From Planctomycetota bacterium (GTDB taxonomy: Bacteria; Planctomycetota; Planctomycetia; Pirellulales; Thermoguttaceae): a stretch of 5,336 nucleotides of DNA. Positions 4,162 through 5,336 of this stretch are shown here, piece by piece. A program made the translations under genes and the position numbers. Under the pieces are notes generated by a model, which was given only the letters and a program-made list of their open reading frames with translations, was not told the DNA's origin and ran no database searches. The stretch's first letter is position 1. Each line of letters begins with the position of its first letter. The DNA lies in the NCBI GenBank assembly GCA_023397045.1, contig JAEWUR010000416.1, positions 1 to 5,336 of the forward strand, read 5' to 3'.

Positions 4162-5336
4162 TTACTGCGACAACTCGGCGATGCGGCGTTTGGCCAAGGG
4201 GGCGCGGGGGGATTGGGGATAGGCGGTCAGAACGTGCTGATAGGCCGCAATCGCTTGGCGCGGGTCGCCTTGCTTCAGCCAGGACTCGCCTTCCATGAAC
4301 GCGGCTTCGGCGGCCAGCGGACCCTTGGGCCACGTCGCGTGTTCGTAGAGGAACGTCTGCTGGGCCTTCGGATACTTGCCGAGTTGAAAATAGGACCAGC
4401 CGAGCTTGTGCGCGGCCTTGTCGCCGAGGTCCGACGGGCCGGCCTTTTGCCAGGCCTGGTGGTAGGCGATGGCCGCCTGCTTGAACTCGCCGGCGCTGTA
4501 GGCCGCATCGCCCTCGCGATAGAGCGCCTCGGCGGCCAAGGGACTGTCAGGATGCTCGTCAGCAAGCCGGGCGAAAATCTTGGCGGCCTCCTGCGGACTG
4601 CCCTGGTCGGAGAGCGCCCAGGCCAATTCGTAGAGCACGCGATCGGCCTGGGCATAGTTCGGATCGTCGGCAAGGATCGCCTGATAGTTTTTCGCGGCTT
4701 CGTCGGGCTTCTTGAGCGACGACAGGCAATGGCCCAAGAGGAATCGGGCGTCGGACCGATCGGTGTTTTGGGGATTGGACGCCAAAAACGCTTTGAGGTC
4801 GTTGACGGCTGGTTCGATTTGCTTCTGCCGATAATGGGCAATCGCTCGGGCGTAGTGGGCGCGAGGCGCGATCTCATGGATGGCGTCGGCCGGTTGGCTC
4901 AGCGTGGCATCGAGCAGTTTCAGGGCCGCAGCATCATCTCCGTCGGCTAATAGCTTTTCAGCCTGCCGTTCGAGCGCCCAGGCAAACCGGCGTTGCCACT
5001 TGAGGGCGTTCGGATTTTTTGCGTACTTCTGGATCAGATCGGCGAATCGTTTTTCGGCGTCGGCGAAATCGCCCGACCGAAGACGGCTTTCGGCCGCGAT
5101 GTAGGCGGCGTCGGGGGCCAGTCCATCGTCGGGATATTTTTGGACGAATTTTTCGGCATTGTCGAACGCGGCGGCATCGTCGCCCTGTTCATACGCAATG
5201 CAGGCCGCCCGATAGAGCGATTTCCCGGCCTCGGGCGCGTCGGGATACTTCGCGGCGAACGAGGCGAACAGCCCGGCCGCTTCGCGTTGACGGTCGGGAA
5301 TCGCGGCGACGGCCTCGGCTCGGGCCATCTCCAGGT
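4162..5336 (-). CDS. Tetratricopeptide-repeat protein, 5' end cut by the window edge
   Basis: The 3' part of a minus-strand gene ending with TAA at 4162-4164. At least 390 residues are visible, built almost entirely of helix-turn-helix TPR units. Numbering from the ATG at 5328, clear units centre near 30-65, 70-100, 155-185, 195-225, 230-260, 265-295, 305-335 and 340-375. Their typical positions show in LYRAACIAYEQGDDAAAF, ALYREGDAAYSAGEFKQAAI and AFMEGESWLKQGDPRQAIAA, with Pro-rich turns such as KYPD, DEHPDSPLA and AYPQSPRAPLA. The spacing and the xYPxSPxAxxA turns resemble BamD/CpoB (YbgF)-type envelope TPR proteins. Such repeats bind partner proteins; no enzymatic domain is visible. The ATG at 5328 is unlikely to be the true start: the frame stays open to the edge (…LEMARAEA) and no properly spaced ribosome binding site precedes it. 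A signal peptide or other domains may lie outside the window. Confidence 0.85.
   Translation of the reverse strand, partial: LEMARAEAVAAIPDRQREAAGLFASFAAKYPDAPEAGKSLYRAACIAYEQGDDAAAFDNAEKFVQKYPDDGLAPDAAYIAAESRLRSGDFADAEKRFADLIQKYAKNPNALKWQRRFAWALERQAEKLLADGDDAAALKLLDATLSQPADAIHEIAPRAHYARAIAHYRQKQIEPAVNDLKAFLASNPQNTDRSDARFLLGHCLSSLKKPDEAAKNYQAILADDPNYAQADRVLYELAWALSDQGSPQEAAKIFARLADEHPDSPLAAEALYREGDAAYSAGEFKQAAIAYHQAWQKAGPSDLGDKAAHKLGWSYFQLGKYPKAQQTFLYEHATWPKGPLAAEAAFMEGESWLKQGDPRQAIAAYQHVLTAYPQSPRAPLAKRRIAELSQ

Noticed and set aside
3884..4222. A 112-codon plus-strand frame overlapping the end of the membrane gene, considered as a frameshifted continuation
   Set aside because: Its translation is Arg-rich and not hydrophobic. 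The true continuation lies in the original frame, after the TAG.
4213..4950. A 245-codon plus-strand frame opposite the TPR gene
   Set aside because: The minus frame shows repeated TPR units over its full length; the plus frame is a shadow of it.
5326..5336. GGAG next to the ATG at 5328 as evidence for a true start of the TPR gene
   Set aside because: The GGAG touches the ATG with no spacing, and the frame stays open to the edge, so the gene most likely begins outside the window.

Overview
The window looks like chromosomal DNA from a GC-rich planctomycete, most likely of the Pirellulales type. This is an inference from base composition, from the style of the exported and TPR proteins, and from several short palindromic or repeated intergenic elements of a kind I associate with that group. 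I see no phage, transposase, CRISPR array or RNA gene.

Layout. Positions 1-275 hold no supportable gene, only a GC-rich inverted repeat and the ribosome binding site of the first gene. Three plus-strand genes follow and probably form one transcript: a transaldolase (276-1325), a 68-residue HicB-like protein with no HicA partner (1374-1580), and an exported protein with a zinc-metallopeptidase-like HExxH...E motif and a C-terminal PA-IL (LecA)-like lectin domain (1580-2890). The last two overlap by one base (TAATG). A nested perfect palindrome (2887-2939) closes this unit and separates it from a convergent minus-strand PilZ-like gene (2958-3404).

Divergent from the PilZ-like gene is a small plus-strand membrane protein gene starting at 3696. 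Its frame is cut by an in-frame TAG at 3954-3956. The same frame then encodes another convincing membrane helix and ends at a second TAG at 4062-4064. The right end is the 3' part of a minus-strand gene for a long tetratricopeptide-repeat protein (4162 to the window edge).

No single pathway links all the genes. The left three are co-oriented but functionally mixed: central carbon metabolism, a possible orphan antitoxin and a secreted enzyme. The PilZ-like protein suggests cyclic-di-GMP signalling, and the TPR protein is a protein-interaction scaffold. The points most worth a second look are the amber-interrupted membrane protein, the nested palindrome, the peptidase-lectin fusion and the solo HicB-like gene in an operon.
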